DNA of 12,857 nucleotides from Sva-07 sp041685755 (lineage in GTDB: Bacteria > Actinomycetota > Acidimicrobiia > Acidimicrobiales > Ilumatobacteraceae), in assembly GCA_041685755.1 (NCBI GenBank), contig JAWLFC010000092.1:1-12857 (forward strand), read 5' to 3'. A program made the position numbers and the translations under genes. Below the pieces are notes generated by a model. It was not told where the DNA came from and ran no database searches. It saw only the letters and a list, made by a program, of their open reading frames with translations. Below are positions 1-8,290 of the stretch, in pieces. Position 1 is the stretch's first letter. The number at the start of each line of letters is the position of its first letter.

Positions 1-1146
1 CGCCAGGCGACCGCCGCCGCGATCGCCGCCGCCGACCATCTCGACGCCGCCCAACCGTTCCGTGACCAGGGGTTCTTCACCGCCAAGGCGTGGATGAAGC
101 ACCACCTGCAACTCTCCGGCGCCGAAGCCCACGGCCGCATGCAAGAAGCCCGGCTACGCCGAGCCGTCGGCATCTGGAACACTGCGCTCGCCGCCGGCCA
201 GGTCGGTGTCGCCCAGACCCGGTTGATGGCACGCATCGCCGCCAACCCCCGCATCGATCCCGACGTCCTCGCAACCGGTGTCCGCGAGTTGATGATCGAC
301 GCCATGGACGTCTCCTACGTCGAGTTCGAACGCCGCGCGCTCACCTTCGAAGCGCTCGCCGACCCCGTCGGCGCCGCCGAGAAGACCGAACGCAACCACC
401 AACGCCGCACCGCGATGATGCACCAGCATCCCGACGGCCACTGGAGCCTCCACGCCGAGCTCGACGACGTCGCCGGCCCCGAGTTCCTCGAGATCTTCTC
501 CTGGTACGTCGACCGCGAGTTCGCACGCGACTGGACCGACGCCACCCGCCGCCTCGGCGAGGGCAACGTCGACGTCACCAAACTCGCCCGCACCGAACCC
601 CAACGACGCGCCGACGCCCTGCTCGAGATGGCCCGAGCCGCCGCCGCCTGCCCGCCCGACCGGAACCGGCCCCTGCCGACGGTCGACTTCCTCCTCGACG
701 AGGCCAGCGCTCGCGCAGTCGCCGACCACCACCCCATCGACCCGCTCACCTACCGCGACGTCACCTCACGAACCGCCCGCGGCCACCGCGTCGACCCCAA
801 CGCCGTCATCGGTGTCTCACTGTGGGCCATGATCCGCCGCGTCGTCACCGACAGCCGAAGCGTCGTCATCGACCTCGGACGCACGTCACGGCTCTTCACG
901 GGCTTCGCCCGCGAGGCCGTGATGCTGCTGGAGCCCACCTGTATCTGGCCCGGTTGCGACCAACCACACCACTGGTGCCACGCCGACCACCTCACCAGCT
1001 GGAGCACTCGCGGCCCCACCAACCCCGACAACGGTGGCCCCCTGTGCCCCCGCCACAACTACTTCAAGGAACAGGGCTTCACCATCACCCGTGATGACCA
1101 TGGCCACTGGCACATCACCGGCCCCGACGGCACCGACATCTGCTGA
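1..1146 (+). CDS. DUF222 / HNH endonuclease domain protein (13E12 family), 5'-truncated
   Basis: Frame 1 is open from the first base to TGA at 1144-1146, so 381 residues are visible and the true start lies left of the window; the first in-frame ATG (94) is internal. The visible N-terminal two thirds is helical and Ala/Arg-rich, as in DUF222. The C-terminal part carries an HNH nuclease module: Cys314 and Cys319 in CIWPGC, then CHADHLTSW (His327, Asp329, His330), Asn344 in PDNGGPLC, Cys349 and His352 in PRHN. The cysteines probably bind structural zinc, and the His/Asn/His set is the metal-dependent nuclease core. Family members usually run to 400-500 residues, so a modest N-terminal piece is missing. 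These proteins are multi-copy in Actinobacteria (the M. tuberculosis 13E12 repeat family) and their biological role is not established. Nuclease activity here is inferred from the motif only. Confidence 0.9.
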   Translation, partial: RQATAAAIAAADHLDAAQPFRDQGFFTAKAWMKHHLQLSGAEAHGRMQEARLRRAVGIWNTALAAGQVGVAQTRLMARIAANPRIDPDVLATGVRELMIDAMDVSYVEFERRALTFEALADPVGAAEKTERNHQRRTAMMHQHPDGHWSLHAELDDVAGPEFLEIFSWYVDREFARDWTDATRRLGEGNVDVTKLARTEPQRRADALLEMARAAAACPPDRNRPLPTVDFLLDEASARAVADHHPIDPLTYRDVTSRTARGHRVDPNAVIGVSLWAMIRRVVTDSRSVVIDLGRTSRLFTGFAREAVMLLEPTCIWPGCDQPHHWCHADHLTSWSTRGPTNPDNGGPLCPRHNYFKEQGFTITRDDHGHWHITGPDGTDIC

Positions 1147-1161
1147 ACCGACCGCGCCTGG

Positions 1162-1197
1162 TTGCTCGTGACATCGGCGACGGTACGGTCGAATGGG
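1162..1197 (+). promoter_or_regulatory. candidate leaderless promoter of the YyaL-type gene
   Basis: In the 50-base spacer between the HNH gene and the next start, TTGCTC (1162-1167) and TACGGT (1184-1189) are separated by 16 bases. TACGGT matches the actinobacterial TAnnnT -10 pattern, and its last base lies 7 bases before the GTG at 1197. Transcription would therefore begin at or next to the start codon. No Shine-Dalgarno-like purine run precedes the GTG, which fits leaderless translation. This is a pattern match in GC-rich DNA and not proof. Confidence 0.35.
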
Positions 1198-3263
1198 TGA
1201 ACCGGCTCGCCGACGAAACCTCTCCCTACCTCCGCCAGCACCGCGACAACCCCGTGGACTGGTACCCCTGGGGCGACGAGGCGTTCGCCGCCGCCGAAGC
1301 GCGCGACGTGCCGATCCTGCTGTCGGTCGGCTACTCGGCCTGCCACTGGTGCCACGTGATGGCCCACGAATGCTTCGAGGACCCCGAGGTCGCGGCGAAG
1401 ATGAACGAGCTGTACGTCAACGTCAAGGTCGACCGCGAGGAGCGACCCGACGTCGACGCGGTGTACATGGATGCCGTCCAGGCCATGACGGGCCGCGGGG
1501 GCTGGCCGATGACGGTGTTCCTCACCCCCCAGCGCGAACCGTTCTTCGGCGGCATGTACTACCCGAAGGACGCGTTCGTGAAGCTGCTCGACGCCGTCGA
1601 CGATGCCTATCGCACCAAGCCCGACGACATCCGCAAGAACGTCACTGCCCTGGTCACGGCGATCGACGCCACGGCCCAGCTCCGGCCGGCTGCCGACGGC
1701 CCCACGGTCGACCACATCAACCAGGGTCTGCGGGCCCTCGCCGGCGCCTTCGACCAGGAGTGGGGCGGCTTCGGCCAGGCACCGAAGTTCCCTTCGACGT
1801 TCCACCTCGAGCTGATCCTGCGCGCCTACATGACCAATGCGGGCGACGGCCCGAAGAAGATCCTCACCACCACCCTCGACGCGATGTGCTCGGGTGGGAT
1901 GTACGACCACATCGGCGGGGGATTCGCCCGCTACTCGACCGACCGCGAATGGCTCGTCCCCCACTTCGAGAAGATGCTCTACGACCAGGCGCTGTTGCTC
2001 GGCACCTACCTACGCGGGCTGATCGTGCTCGGCCGGCCCCAGTACCGACTCGTCGTCGAGGAGACGATCGAGTACGTCCTGACCACGCTGCGCCACCCCG
2101 ACGGCGGCTTCTACTCCGCCGAGGACGCCGACTCACTCGACCCCGACGGCAACAGCGTCGAGGGCTGGTACGCGACCTGGACCCCCGACGAGGTCCGAGC
2201 GGCACTGCCCGACACCGACCCGGCCACCGTCGAGACGCTGATCGAGTGGTACGGCATCACCCCCGAGGGCAACTTCGAGGGCCGCTCGATCCCCAACCGC
2301 CTCGCTGCGCGAGGCCAGCTGTTGCGGACGCCGGAACTCGACGCCGCCGTCCGTGCGCTGCGGGCGGCGCGGGATCAGCGGCCCCGCCCCGGCCTCGACG
2401 ACAAGGTGATCACCGAGTGGAACGGCCTGTTCCTGTCGGCGCTGGCGCAGGCGGCTGCGGTGTTCGGCCGCCGCGACTGGCTCGATGCCGCCGTCGCCAA
2501 CGCCGAGTTCCTCGTGCGCGAACTGCGTGGGCCCGACGGGCGCTGGCGGCGCAGTTGGCAGGCCGACGGTGATCCCCCGGCCCGCCACGCCGCCCTCGCC
2601 GCCGACCACGCGGCGCTCGTCGACGCGTTCACTCGCCTCGCCGAGGCGACCGGCGAGGCCCGCTGGATCCACGAAGCGGTCGCGACGGCCGACACGATGC
2701 TCGACTGGTTCTTCGACCCCGAGCAGGGCGGGCTGTTCACCACCGCCGAGGACGCCGAGGCGCTGGTGGTGCGCCAGAAGGATCTCGTCGACAACGCCAC
2801 ACCCTCGGCGAACTCCGCCGCCGCCATCGCCCTCGTGCGGCTCGGCGCGCTCACCGGTGAGCAGCGCTATCGCAACCAGGCCGACCGCATCCTGCAGCTG
2901 ATCGCCCGGGCCGTCGACAAGGCCCCCGGCCAGCACTCGAACGCCCTCGTCGCCGCCGATCTTCGTCGTCGCGGGCTCACCGAGGTGGTGGTCGTCGGCG
3001 ACCGCCCCGACCTGGTCCGTCTCGCCCAGTCGATCTGGCGGCCCGACACGGTGCTGGCGTGGGGTGAGCCGTACGACTCCCCGCTGTGGCAGGAACGCCC
3101 GGAGGGATTCGGCTACGTGTGCCGCGACTACGCCTGCCAGGCGCCGCAGGACACCGTGCAGGGTTTCGCCGAGGCGCTCACCGGTCGCAAGGTGATCATC
3201 GAGGGCTCGAGGATCCGCACCGAACCCGCCTCGGAACCGCCTACCACCGACCCCGGTGCATGA
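1197..3263 (+). CDS. YyaL/SPATA20-type thioredoxin-domain protein (DUF255)
   Basis: 688 residues, full length for the family (about 670-700). The GTG at 1197 is chosen because translation from it begins NRLADETSPYLRQH, the conserved family N-terminus. The first 165 or so residues form a thioredoxin-like DUF255 domain: a CHWC redox-type motif at residues 49-52, VKVDREERPDVD at 77-88 and GGWP at 101-104. The rest resembles the alpha/alpha-barrel (six-hairpin glycosidase-like) region of this family, ending with a CRDYACQAP segment typical of its C-terminus. The protein should be cytoplasmic; no signal peptide or membrane segment is visible. The biochemical role of bacterial YyaL-type proteins is not settled; a redox or sugar-processing function has been suggested only from fold. 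It sits 50 bases after the HNH gene, and its last 23 bases overlap the convergent nitroreductase gene. Confidence 0.93.
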   Translation: MNRLADETSPYLRQHRDNPVDWYPWGDEAFAAAEARDVPILLSVGYSACHWCHVMAHECFEDPEVAAKMNELYVNVKVDREERPDVDAVYMDAVQAMTGRGGWPMTVFLTPQREPFFGGMYYPKDAFVKLLDAVDDAYRTKPDDIRKNVTALVTAIDATAQLRPAADGPTVDHINQGLRALAGAFDQEWGGFGQAPKFPSTFHLELILRAYMTNAGDGPKKILTTTLDAMCSGGMYDHIGGGFARYSTDREWLVPHFEKMLYDQALLLGTYLRGLIVLGRPQYRLVVEETIEYVLTTLRHPDGGFYSAEDADSLDPDGNSVEGWYATWTPDEVRAALPDTDPATVETLIEWYGITPEGNFEGRSIPNRLAARGQLLRTPELDAAVRALRAARDQRPRPGLDDKVITEWNGLFLSALAQAAAVFGRRDWLDAAVANAEFLVRELRGPDGRWRRSWQADGDPPARHAALAADHAALVDAFTRLAEATGEARWIHEAVATADTMLDWFFDPEQGGLFTTAEDAEALVVRQKDLVDNATPSANSAAAIALVRLGALTGEQRYRNQADRILQLIARAVDKAPGQHSNALVAADLRRRGLTEVVVVGDRPDLVRLAQSIWRPDTVLAWGEPYDSPLWQERPEGFGYVCRDYACQAPQDTVQGFAEALTGRKVIIEGSRIRTEPASEPPTTDPGA

Positions 3264-3858
3264 TCTGCGCCGCCCGGCGACGCTCGCGCGTCGCGCTGCG
3301 GCCCGGCCCCGAAGCCGAGTCGTCGATCGGCGGCGCCGGGTGACCGAGGGCGATCGCGCCGAGCAGCTCGAGACCACCGGGGATCCCCAGGCGCTGGCGG
3401 AGCTCGCGTTCGCCCCGGAACACGCCGAAGAACAGCGCGCCCAGGCCGGCGTCCTCGGCGGCGAGCAGCAGCGTCATCACCGCCATCGAGGTGTCGATGG
3501 TCCAGTACGGCACCGGCCACGCCGACGCCCCTGACCCCAGCCCGGTCTGGGCTTTGTCGGGCTCGGCGTACCGATCGACGTAGGCCTTGGCGTCGGCCAA
3601 CGGCAGCGCGATCACCGGGGCGTTGAGCAGCCGCTTCCAGCGGAACGAGTCTCGCTTCACGACCGGCAACGTCGAATCCCAGAACAACGACGTGGCGTCG
3701 CCCTCGAGCACCACGAGGTGCCATCCCTGCGTCTTGCCGGCGCTCGGGGCTCTCGCCGCCAACTCGACCAGGCCGTCGAGCACGCCCGGGTCGATCGGAC
3801 GGTCGTCGAACGCCCGGGTCATCCGCCGGGATCTGACGACCTCGGCGAATTCGACCAT
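3241..3858 (-). CDS. nitroreductase-family FMN oxidoreductase
   Basis: 205 residues, ATG at 3858, TAG at 3243-3241. Nitroreductase-fold features in order: RSRRMTRAFDDRPI near residues 9-22, whose arginines usually bind the FMN phosphate; APSAGKTQGWHLVV at 37-50, corresponding to the common PSAGNxQPW flavin-binding segment; GLGALFFGVF at 138-147; and a LGHPAPP segment at 171-177. The C-terminal HRGRW (201-205) is a typical end for actinobacterial members, which supports the stop even though the gene runs 23 bases into the convergent YyaL-type gene. A GGAG ribosome binding site (3867-3864) lies 5 bases before the ATG. It follows the 217-residue gene by 12 bases, so it is probably the last gene of a dnaE-led transcript. 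The enzyme likely reduces a substrate with NAD(P)H; the substrate cannot be read from sequence. Confidence 0.88.
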   Translation of the reverse strand: MVEFAEVVRSRRMTRAFDDRPIDPGVLDGLVELAARAPSAGKTQGWHLVVLEGDATSLFWDSTLPVVKRDSFRWKRLLNAPVIALPLADAKAYVDRYAEPDKAQTGLGSGASAWPVPYWTIDTSMAVMTLLLAAEDAGLGALFFGVFRGERELRQRLGIPGGLELLGAIALGHPAPPIDDSASGPGRSATRERRRAAQIMHRGRW

Positions 3859-3870
3859 GTCAGCTCCGAC

Positions 3871-4524
3871 TCAGCGCTTCCCGAGCTTCACGAGGTCTTC
3901 GGCCATGGTCCAGCCGTAGACGACCATGACGCCACCCTTGGCGGCCGGCACGGCCTCGAACATCTCGACCACGACGGGATCCAGCTTGTCGGGCTTGGAC
4001 GACTCGTGGTCGAGATAGCCATCGGAGCCGCCGGCGGCGATGAACGTCTTGGCGTCGTACCTGGCGTCGACGCCGAAGCGCTTGGCGAGCCGACGGCCCC
4101 ACGCCCGCTCCTCGCCCACGGCCTGCGAGCCGGGCGACGGGGTGACGTCACGGAGATCCTTGAACGCTTCGAGGCCATCGGCGTTGACGAAGCGGCATCC
4201 GACGACGACGTCCTCGTCGGGGAACGCCATCAGCGCCCGGTGGTAGGCCTCGCCGATCAGACCCCGCAGCACCTGGTCGCGCTTGGACGAACGCCTCACC
4301 GACATCAGTCCGATGAGCACGCACGGCGTGCCGCCGATGCGTTCGAGGGTGGCGAAGGTGAAGCCGTGGAGCGTGTCACCGAGGCGGGCGGTCGTGATCA
4401 GAACCCAGTCCTCCTTGGCCTTGGAGAGCTGGCCGGCACTGAATGCGTCCTCCATCGAGGCGAGCTCGTCGAGGTCGGAGTCCGTCAGCGCCGAAGCGTC
4501 GTTGGTCGTGACGTCGAGTGCCAT
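3871..4524 (-). CDS. unrecognised 217-residue protein downstream of dnaE
   Basis: I do not recognise a named family. The 217-residue soluble protein starts at ATG 4524, 10 bases after the dnaE stop, and ends at TGA 3873-3871, 12 bases before the nitroreductase start. No signal peptide, membrane segment or cysteine cluster is visible. The N-terminal half has an alternating pattern: an acidic helix (residues 14-28), DWVLITTARLGDTLHGFTFATLER, then PCVLIGLMSVRRSSKRDQVLRGLIGEAYHRAL. A beta strand followed by a basic loop and helix is reminiscent of the acetyl-CoA-binding part of GNAT acetyltransferases; that is a weak fold-level guess. The second half is richer in charged residues and ends VMVVYGWTMAEDLVKLGKR. 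Codon use and GC match its neighbours, so the reading frame is very likely real. Tight spacing implies co-transcription with dnaE, and this says nothing definite about function. Confidence 0.85.
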   Translation of the reverse strand: MALDVTTNDASALTDSDLDELASMEDAFSAGQLSKAKEDWVLITTARLGDTLHGFTFATLERIGGTPCVLIGLMSVRRSSKRDQVLRGLIGEAYHRALMAFPDEDVVVGCRFVNADGLEAFKDLRDVTPSPGSQAVGEERAWGRRLAKRFGVDARYDAKTFIAAGGSDGYLDHESSKPDKLDPVVVEMFEAVPAAKGGVMVVYGWTMAEDLVKLGKR

Positions 4525-4534
4525 TCGGTCGATT

Positions 4535-7500
4535 CTACAGCAGTACCGCCTCGTGTCCGAAGGCCATGCGGAGTTCGCCGACGGATCGGTCGAGATCGAC
4601 CCGGAACTCGTCGGCGAGCTTGAGGACCTTGCCCTGCCCGATGTCGACCATCACCACCGAGTCGCCCGGGTGCTCGCGCAGGATCCGTTTCAACCGCTGG
4701 ATCTTGAGTTCGTCGAGTGCCGCCGACGGCAACCGCAGTCGCAGCGGCACCGCCGGACCGTCGCTCAGACCGGACAGCACGGTGATCGTCTGGCCGATCA
4801 CGCCGAAACGTGACTCGTCGCGCCGGTCCAGGCGTCCCTTGACGGCGACGATCAGGTCGTCTTCGAGCTTGTGGCCCTGCTCGGCGAGGGTCCGCGGGAA
4901 GATCGTGACCTCGATCGAGGCGTCCAGGTCCTCCAGCAGGAACACCGCCATCTGGTCGCCCTTCTTCGTGAACTTGCGGGCCAGGTTGGTGATCACGCCG
5001 CCGACGACGACGTTGGCGCCGTCCTCCATGGTCTGCAGGTCGAGCACCGACTGCTCGACCTTGCGTTTCAGGGCCGCCTCGACGCCGAACAGCGGATGAT
5101 CGGACACGTACAGCCCGAGCATCTCCTTTTCGTAGCGGAGCTGTTCGGACTTGTCGAAGGCGAGGTCGGGGATCTCGGTGCGCTCGTCGAAGCCGTCGGC
5201 GCCGCCACCCTCGCCGTCGGCGTCGCCGTCGCCCCAGTCGCCGAAGAGACTCATCACGCCCTTCTCACGCTCGCGGCGGCGCTTGACCGTGGTGTCGATG
5301 ATGTGCTCGAACACCGTCAGCAGACCTCGACGGGTGTGGCCCATCGTGTCGAATGCCCCGCCCTTGATCAGCGACTCGATCGTGCGCTTGTTGAGCACCT
5401 GCTCGGGCACGCGCTCGACGAAGTCGTGGAAGCTCGTGAACTGGCCGTTCTCCTCGCGTTCGGCGATGAGCAGTTCGACGAGCGCCTCGCCCACGTTGCG
5501 CACCGCCGACAATCCGAAGGTGATCGCACCAGGGCTGCCGACCGGCAGCGTGACGCCAGCGGGAAGCTCCGCCGGCGACAACGCCCCGAAGTTCGACATC
5601 GACCGGTTGACGTCGGGGGGCAAGACCTTGATGCCCATCGATCGACAGTCGCTGAGGTAGATCGCCGCCTTGTCCAGGTTGCTCTTGACGCTCGTGAGCA
5701 GACACGCCAGGTACTCGACCGGATAGTGCGCCTTCAGGTATGCCGTCTGGTAGGTGACGAGGCCGTAGCCGAACGTGTGGCTCTTGTTGAACGCGTAGTC
5801 GGCGAACTTCTCGATGATGTCGAACAGCATCGGACCGAGTTCCTTGCCGTACCCGGTTCGTTCCACCCCCGCCTCGAACGCATCGCGCTCCTTGGCCATC
5901 AGCTCACGGATCTTCTTGCCGCAGGCCTTGCGCAGGTTGTCGGCTTCGGCGAGGGAGTAGCCGGCGAACTTCTGCGCCACACGCATCACACTCTCCTGAT
6001 AGATCATCAGGCCGTAGGTGTCACCGAGCACCTCCTCCGCGTCCTCGTGGAAGTACTCGACCGGCTTGCGTTCGTTCTTGCGGTCGGCGTAGTCGTAGTG
6101 CATGTTGACGCTCATCGGTCCCGGCCGGTAGAGCGCGAGCACAGCGGACACGTCCTCGAAGCTGTTCGGCGCCATCGCCTTGAGCAGCTGGCGCATCGGG
6201 GGCGACTCGAGCTGGAACACCCCGATCGTGTCGCCCTTCGACAGCAGGTCGAAGGTGGCCTGGTCGTCGAGCGGGACCTCGTCGACGACGAAGTCCGGGT
6301 CGCGTTGGCGCCGGATCATCTCCTCGGCGTCGGTGATGACGTCGAGGTTGCGCAGCCCGAGGAAGTCCATCTTCAACAAGCCGAGGTCTTCCACGCCGTG
6401 CATTTCGTACTGCGTGACGACCGGCGCATCGTCGGGGTCCTGGCCCGACTCCGGCTTGCGCTGGATCGGTACGTACTCGGTGACCGGGTCCTTGGTGATG
6501 ACCACCGCAGCAGCGTGGATGCCGTCCGAGCGCTTGAGGCCCTCGAGACCCCGGGCGACGTCGATCACCTTCTTCAGGTCGTCGTCGGTGTCGTACATCG
6601 CCCGCAGGTCGGCAGCGGCCTTCCAGCCGTCGGCGTACTTGGGGTGCTGCTCGAAGCAGTACTTGAGCGGCGTGTCGCGGCCCATCACCATCGGCGGCAT
6701 CGCCTTGGCGAGCTTGTCGCCCACGCCGTACGGGTAGCCGAGAACCCGTGCTGCATCGCGTACGGCATTGCGGGCCTTGATCGTGCCGAACGTGATGATC
6801 TGCGCCACGTGGTCGCGGCCGTAACGCTCCGCGGCGTAGCGGATCATCTCGTCGCGGTAGCGCGAGTCGAAGTCCATGTCGATGTCGGGCATCGAGATCC
6901 GGCTCGGGTTCAAGAACCGCTCGAACAGCAGGTCGTACTTGATCGGGTCGAGGTCGGTGATCCGCAGGCAGTACGCCACCGCGCACCCCGCCGCCGACCC
7001 GCGACCCGGCCCGACGCGGATGCGCGAGTCGCGAGCGTGGCGGATCAGGTCCCACGTGATCAGGAAGTACGACGCGAAACCCATGTCGTTGATGGTCTTG
7101 AGCTCGTAGGCCAGGCGCTCCTCGACGTCGGCCGACAGGTTGTCGCCCCAACGCTTCCTGGCGCCTTCGTAGGTCAGGTGGCGCAGGTAGTCGGCGTCGC
7201 TCGCGAACCCCTCGGGCAGCGGGAACTCGGGCAGCAACGGCTTGCCGAACTCGATCTCGAGGTCGGCGCGCTCGGCGATCCACAGCGTGTTGTCGCAGGC
7301 CGAGGGAACCTCGCGGAACAGGTAGCGCATCTCCGCCGGCGACTTCAGGTAGTGCTCACTGCCCTCGAACTTGAACCGTTTCGAGTCCGACAGCTGGGCT
7401 CCGGTCTGGACGCACAACAACGCGTCGTGGGCCTCGTGGTCGTGCTGGTGGGTGTAGTGGCTGTCGTTCGTGGCGAGCAGCGGCGCCCCGATGCGCTTGG

Positions 7501-8122
7501 CGATCTCGATCAGCTTCGGATTGGTCTCCCGCTGGGCCTGGAGGCCGTGGTCCTGCAACTCGACGAACAGGTTGTCGCGCCCGAAGATGTCCTGCAGCCG
7601 GGCCGCCTTCTCCAGGGCTCCCTGCTCGTCGCCGTTGAGCAGGGACTGCAGCACGTGGCCGCCGAGGCATCCGGTGGTGGCGATCAACCCGTCGGAGTAC
7701 TTCTCCAGCAGCTCCCAGTCCATCCGGGGCTTGTAGTAGTAGCCCTCCATGAACGCCAGGCTCGACAGCTGGATCAGGTTGCGGTAGCCGGCCTGGTTCT
7801 CGGCCAAGAGGGTGAGGTGGTAGTAGAGCTTGCGGCCGCCTTCGGTGTCGCCACCGGAGTCGTCGATGCGCCCCCGCCGGGCCGGGCGCTCGCTGCGGCT
7901 CTCGTAGGCCATGTAGGCCTCGGTGCCGATGATCGGCTTGATCCCCTGCTTGTTGCACTCCTTGTAGAAGTCGAGCGTGCCGTACATGTTGCCGTGATCG
8001 GTCATGCCGAGCGCCGGCATCCCGTCCTGCACCGCCTTGGCGACCAGTTCGTCGAGACGGGCGGCCCCGTCGAGCATCGAGAATTCGGTGTGGACGTGGA
8101 GGTGGGTGAAGGAGTCGGTCAC
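4535..8122 (-). CDS. dnaE: DNA polymerase III alpha subunit, DnaE1 type
   Basis: 1195 residues, normal for actinobacterial DnaE1. It starts at GTG 8122, giving TDSFTHLHVHTEF, the expected N-terminus; no better start exists upstream. The PHP domain (about 1-290) keeps a full set of candidate metal ligands: His9, His11, Asp18, His43, Glu68, His102, Cys152, Asp220 and His222. The polymerase core has GPGRGSAAG (371-379), catalytic PDIDMDF (412-418, Asp413 and Asp415) and a third aspartate in KMDFLGL (Asp586). A helix-hairpin-helix and tandem region follows, then VMSLFG (956-961), which fits an internal clamp-binding motif, an acidic Gly/Asp-rich linker (962-980), and an OB-fold (about 1036-1110) with a short C-terminal tail. 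It synthesises the chromosome in the replisome. The stop (4537-4535) is 10 bases before the next gene. dnaE1 is separated from lspA and a rluD-family gene by only a few genes in M. tuberculosis too, so the neighbourhood is conserved. Confidence 0.98.
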   Translation of the reverse strand: MTDSFTHLHVHTEFSMLDGAARLDELVAKAVQDGMPALGMTDHGNMYGTLDFYKECNKQGIKPIIGTEAYMAYESRSERPARRGRIDDSGGDTEGGRKLYYHLTLLAENQAGYRNLIQLSSLAFMEGYYYKPRMDWELLEKYSDGLIATTGCLGGHVLQSLLNGDEQGALEKAARLQDIFGRDNLFVELQDHGLQAQRETNPKLIEIAKRIGAPLLATNDSHYTHQHDHEAHDALLCVQTGAQLSDSKRFKFEGSEHYLKSPAEMRYLFREVPSACDNTLWIAERADLEIEFGKPLLPEFPLPEGFASDADYLRHLTYEGARKRWGDNLSADVEERLAYELKTINDMGFASYFLITWDLIRHARDSRIRVGPGRGSAAGCAVAYCLRITDLDPIKYDLLFERFLNPSRISMPDIDMDFDSRYRDEMIRYAAERYGRDHVAQIITFGTIKARNAVRDAARVLGYPYGVGDKLAKAMPPMVMGRDTPLKYCFEQHPKYADGWKAAADLRAMYDTDDDLKKVIDVARGLEGLKRSDGIHAAAVVITKDPVTEYVPIQRKPESGQDPDDAPVVTQYEMHGVEDLGLLKMDFLGLRNLDVITDAEEMIRRQRDPDFVVDEVPLDDQATFDLLSKGDTIGVFQLESPPMRQLLKAMAPNSFEDVSAVLALYRPGPMSVNMHYDYADRKNERKPVEYFHEDAEEVLGDTYGLMIYQESVMRVAQKFAGYSLAEADNLRKACGKKIRELMAKERDAFEAGVERTGYGKELGPMLFDIIEKFADYAFNKSHTFGYGLVTYQTAYLKAHYPVEYLACLLTSVKSNLDKAAIYLSDCRSMGIKVLPPDVNRSMSNFGALSPAELPAGVTLPVGSPGAITFGLSAVRNVGEALVELLIAEREENGQFTSFHDFVERVPEQVLNKRTIESLIKGGAFDTMGHTRRGLLTVFEHIIDTTVKRRREREKGVMSLFGDWGDGDADGEGGGADGFDERTEIPDLAFDKSEQLRYEKEMLGLYVSDHPLFGVEAALKRKVEQSVLDLQTMEDGANVVVGGVITNLARKFTKKGDQMAVFLLEDLDASIEVTIFPRTLAEQGHKLEDDLIVAVKGRLDRRDESRFGVIGQTITVLSGLSDGPAVPLRLRLPSAALDELKIQRLKRILREHPGDSVVMVDIGQGKVLKLADEFRVDLDRSVGELRMAFGHEAVLL

Positions 8123-8211
8123 GGATCTCTCGGAGGATTACAGCGGTGTCGTTCGACAGTAGCGCGCGATTCGGGCGACGCTCTACCGAGTCCCGCTCAC
8201 GGGTCCTGTCA

Positions 8212-8262
8212 CCGGCGCAGCGGAGGGCGTGCGGCCTGCGGCCGGTCCCTCCACTGCCCCGG
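8212..8262. repeat. long GC-rich inverted repeat / hairpin (possible bpa terminator)
   Basis: Arms 8212-8227 and 8247-8262 pair at 14 of 16 positions (mismatches at 8216/8258 and 8221/8253). An inner stem CGGCC (8232-8236) / GGCCG (8240-8244) closes a TGC loop; a small asymmetric internal loop (8228-8231 and 8245-8246) separates the two. That gives 19 pairs in 51 bases, almost all G-C. No T tract follows on either strand. On the minus strand it lies after bpa and before dnaE, so a terminator is the simplest reading; a REP-like repeat element is an alternative. Confidence 0.75.
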
Positions 8263-8290
8263 CGCCACCCGTTCGCTGGTCGGCTGCTCG

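Noticed and set aside
90..1094. 334-codon plus-strand frame inside the HNH gene
   Set aside because: Almost entirely Arg/Pro/His residues, a GC-frame artefact; frame 1 encodes DUF222/HNH.
1059..1964. 301-codon minus-strand frame over the HNH gene end and YyaL-type gene start
   Set aside because: Antisense to two well-supported genes; no motif recognised.
1193..2572. ATG at 1193 and its 459-codon frame
   Set aside because: Arg/Pro-rich shadow of the YyaL-type gene, which is read from GTG 1197 in another frame and carries all family motifs.
8147..8158. TGTCGTTCGACA as a LexA (SOS) box before dnaE
   Set aside because: Only one half-site of the actinobacterial TCGAAC-N4-GTTCGA pattern is present, and dnaE1 is not normally an SOS gene (dnaE2 is).
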